Source: Chloroflexi bacterium RBG_16_48_8 (GTDB lineage Bacteria > Chloroflexota > Anaerolineae > Anaerolineales > E44-bin32). From it: a stretch of DNA of 6,432 bases. Below, one piece after another: positions 5,703 to 6,432 of this stretch (positions are counted from its first letter, which is position 1; the number at the start of each line of letters is the position of its first letter). The notes under the pieces were generated by a model. The model did not search any database. It was given only the letters and a program-made list of their open reading frames with translations, and was not told where the DNA came from. The stretch lies in the NCBI GenBank assembly GCA_001795115.1, contig MGNI01000162.1:7284-13715 (forward strand), in the 5' to 3' direction. Made by a program: the position numbers and the translations under genes.

Positions 5703-6431
5703 TCAAAGCGGATACGCAGTGTACGTCCCCTGACAAGGCGGACCCGGGGCAGCCCACATCAAGCCTTGTGTGAGGTCCATGATCATCGAGAACAGAGTTA
5801 GGAACCGTTGATGTGGAGGAGCCGTTGGATCTTCGTGTTCACAAATCGAGTTAGGGGCATTGGCATGATCGCGTAGAAGGTTCTGAAGGCTTTCAAGGTC
5901 GAGTGAACCCAATTGGGATTCCAGCAACTGGAGTGCATGTTGGAAGCGGAGTTGTGAATTGCGGAGATCTCGCTTTGTTTCCAAGGCTCTAAGTTCGGTA
6001 GATAGGTAGTGATTGGTGTGAACCAACCATCCCCTTTCTCCCGGATGAACATGATGATGCGATGCACTGGTCTCCACGCTATACGATCTGCCCTGTGCAT
6101 CAGCTAACAGGTAATGGTAGCCGCCAGCTCTTTTTTGCAGGAGACAGGTTTGGATAGCTTCTTCAATGGATTGGGCTTTCAGCACAGCGCGTGAATAGAG
6201 GACACGTGGTACCCCGATACGAGTGTCTGAAGCAAAAACAGAATTGATGGCGACACCGATGCCGGCTTCATTTAAACCGATGTTGACCAATAACGGACCA
6301 TAGGTCATCCCGAGAAAGGCTGGTTCATCATCTGGTTTTGAACGTACGAGATAAATAGTCTCACGGTCAGCGCTGAGCCAATCTTCATTATGTGCCAGGA
6401 AGATATGTCGATTTGTGGTATGGTCAGCCCC
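5703..6431 (-). CDS. C45-family autoproteolytic acyltransferase/hydrolase (C-terminal part, cut by right edge)
   Basis: This is an Ntn-type enzyme related to acyl-CoA:6-aminopenicillanate acyltransferase (AAT, peptidase family C45). The frame is open to the right edge, well beyond the first internal ATG at 6308, so about 242 residues are visible and the true N terminus is outside. Visible family marks are IFLAHNEDW (6406-6378), which follows the nucleophile region; LLVNIGLNEAGIGVAINSVFA; GVPRVLYSRAVLKAQSIEEAI; GGYHYLLADAQGRSYSVETS; and WLVHTNHYL. The catalytic Cys, freed by self-cleavage in this family, should lie just past the window edge. Family members hydrolyse or transfer amide-linked acyl groups; most bacterial ones have no known substrate, and penicillin chemistry should not be assumed. 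The C terminus ends GTYTAYPL with stop TGA at 5705-5703, and the MttB-like gene follows after 47 bases, suggesting a shared operon and pathway. Confidence 0.88.
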   Translation of the reverse strand, partial: GADHTTNRHIFLAHNEDWLSADRETIYLVRSKPDDEPAFLGMTYGPLLVNIGLNEAGIGVAINSVFASDTRIGVPRVLYSRAVLKAQSIEEAIQTCLLQKRAGGYHYLLADAQGRSYSVETSASHHHVHPGERGWLVHTNHYLSTELRALETKRDLRNSQLRFQHALQLLESQLGSLDLESLQNLLRDHANAPNSICEHEDPTAPPHQRFLTLFSMIMDLTQGLMWAAPGPPCQGTYTAYPL

Positions 6432-6432
6432 C

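Overview
All genes in this window lie on the minus strand, so it reads from right to left. Five protein-coding genes are supported. In transcription order they are: the C-terminal part of a C45-family (AAT-type) autoproteolytic acyltransferase/amidohydrolase (5703 to the right edge); an MttB-superfamily corrinoid-dependent methyltransferase (4237-5655); a non-coding stretch of about 0.8 kb (3428-4236); then an oligopeptide/dipeptide/nickel-type ABC importer made of a substrate-binding lipoprotein (1709-3427), a DppB/OppB-type permease (561-1595) and the N-terminal part of a DppC/OppC-type permease (left edge to 550).

Organism: the lipoprotein has a lipobox cysteine followed by a long Thr/Pro/Glu-rich linker. 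Its partner permease carries an acidic DxDxDG insert. Coding GC is moderate, and an MttB-like enzyme sits beside a family-5 importer. Together this most resembles a Chloroflexota bacterium (Anaerolineae-like). That placement is inference from style, not a database match. No mobile element, CRISPR array, rRNA or tRNA was seen.

Functional reading: the importer probably brings in a small peptide-like or amine-containing solute. The MttB relative would move a methyl group from a quaternary or tertiary amine to a corrinoid protein, and the C45 enzyme would cleave or transfer an amide-linked acyl group. A pathway for an acylated or N-methylated compound is therefore a reasonable hypothesis. However, the corrinoid protein, the second methyltransferase and the ATPase subunits are not in the window. 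The enzyme pair and the importer may also be two separate transcription units, because the gap between them holds a terminator-like hairpin, a good -10 box and several palindromes.

Non-coding highlights: a strong GNRA-capped hairpin between the binding-protein and permease genes; two abutting perfect palindromes upstream of a TATAAT box; and a 16-bp dyad upstream of the binding-protein gene.
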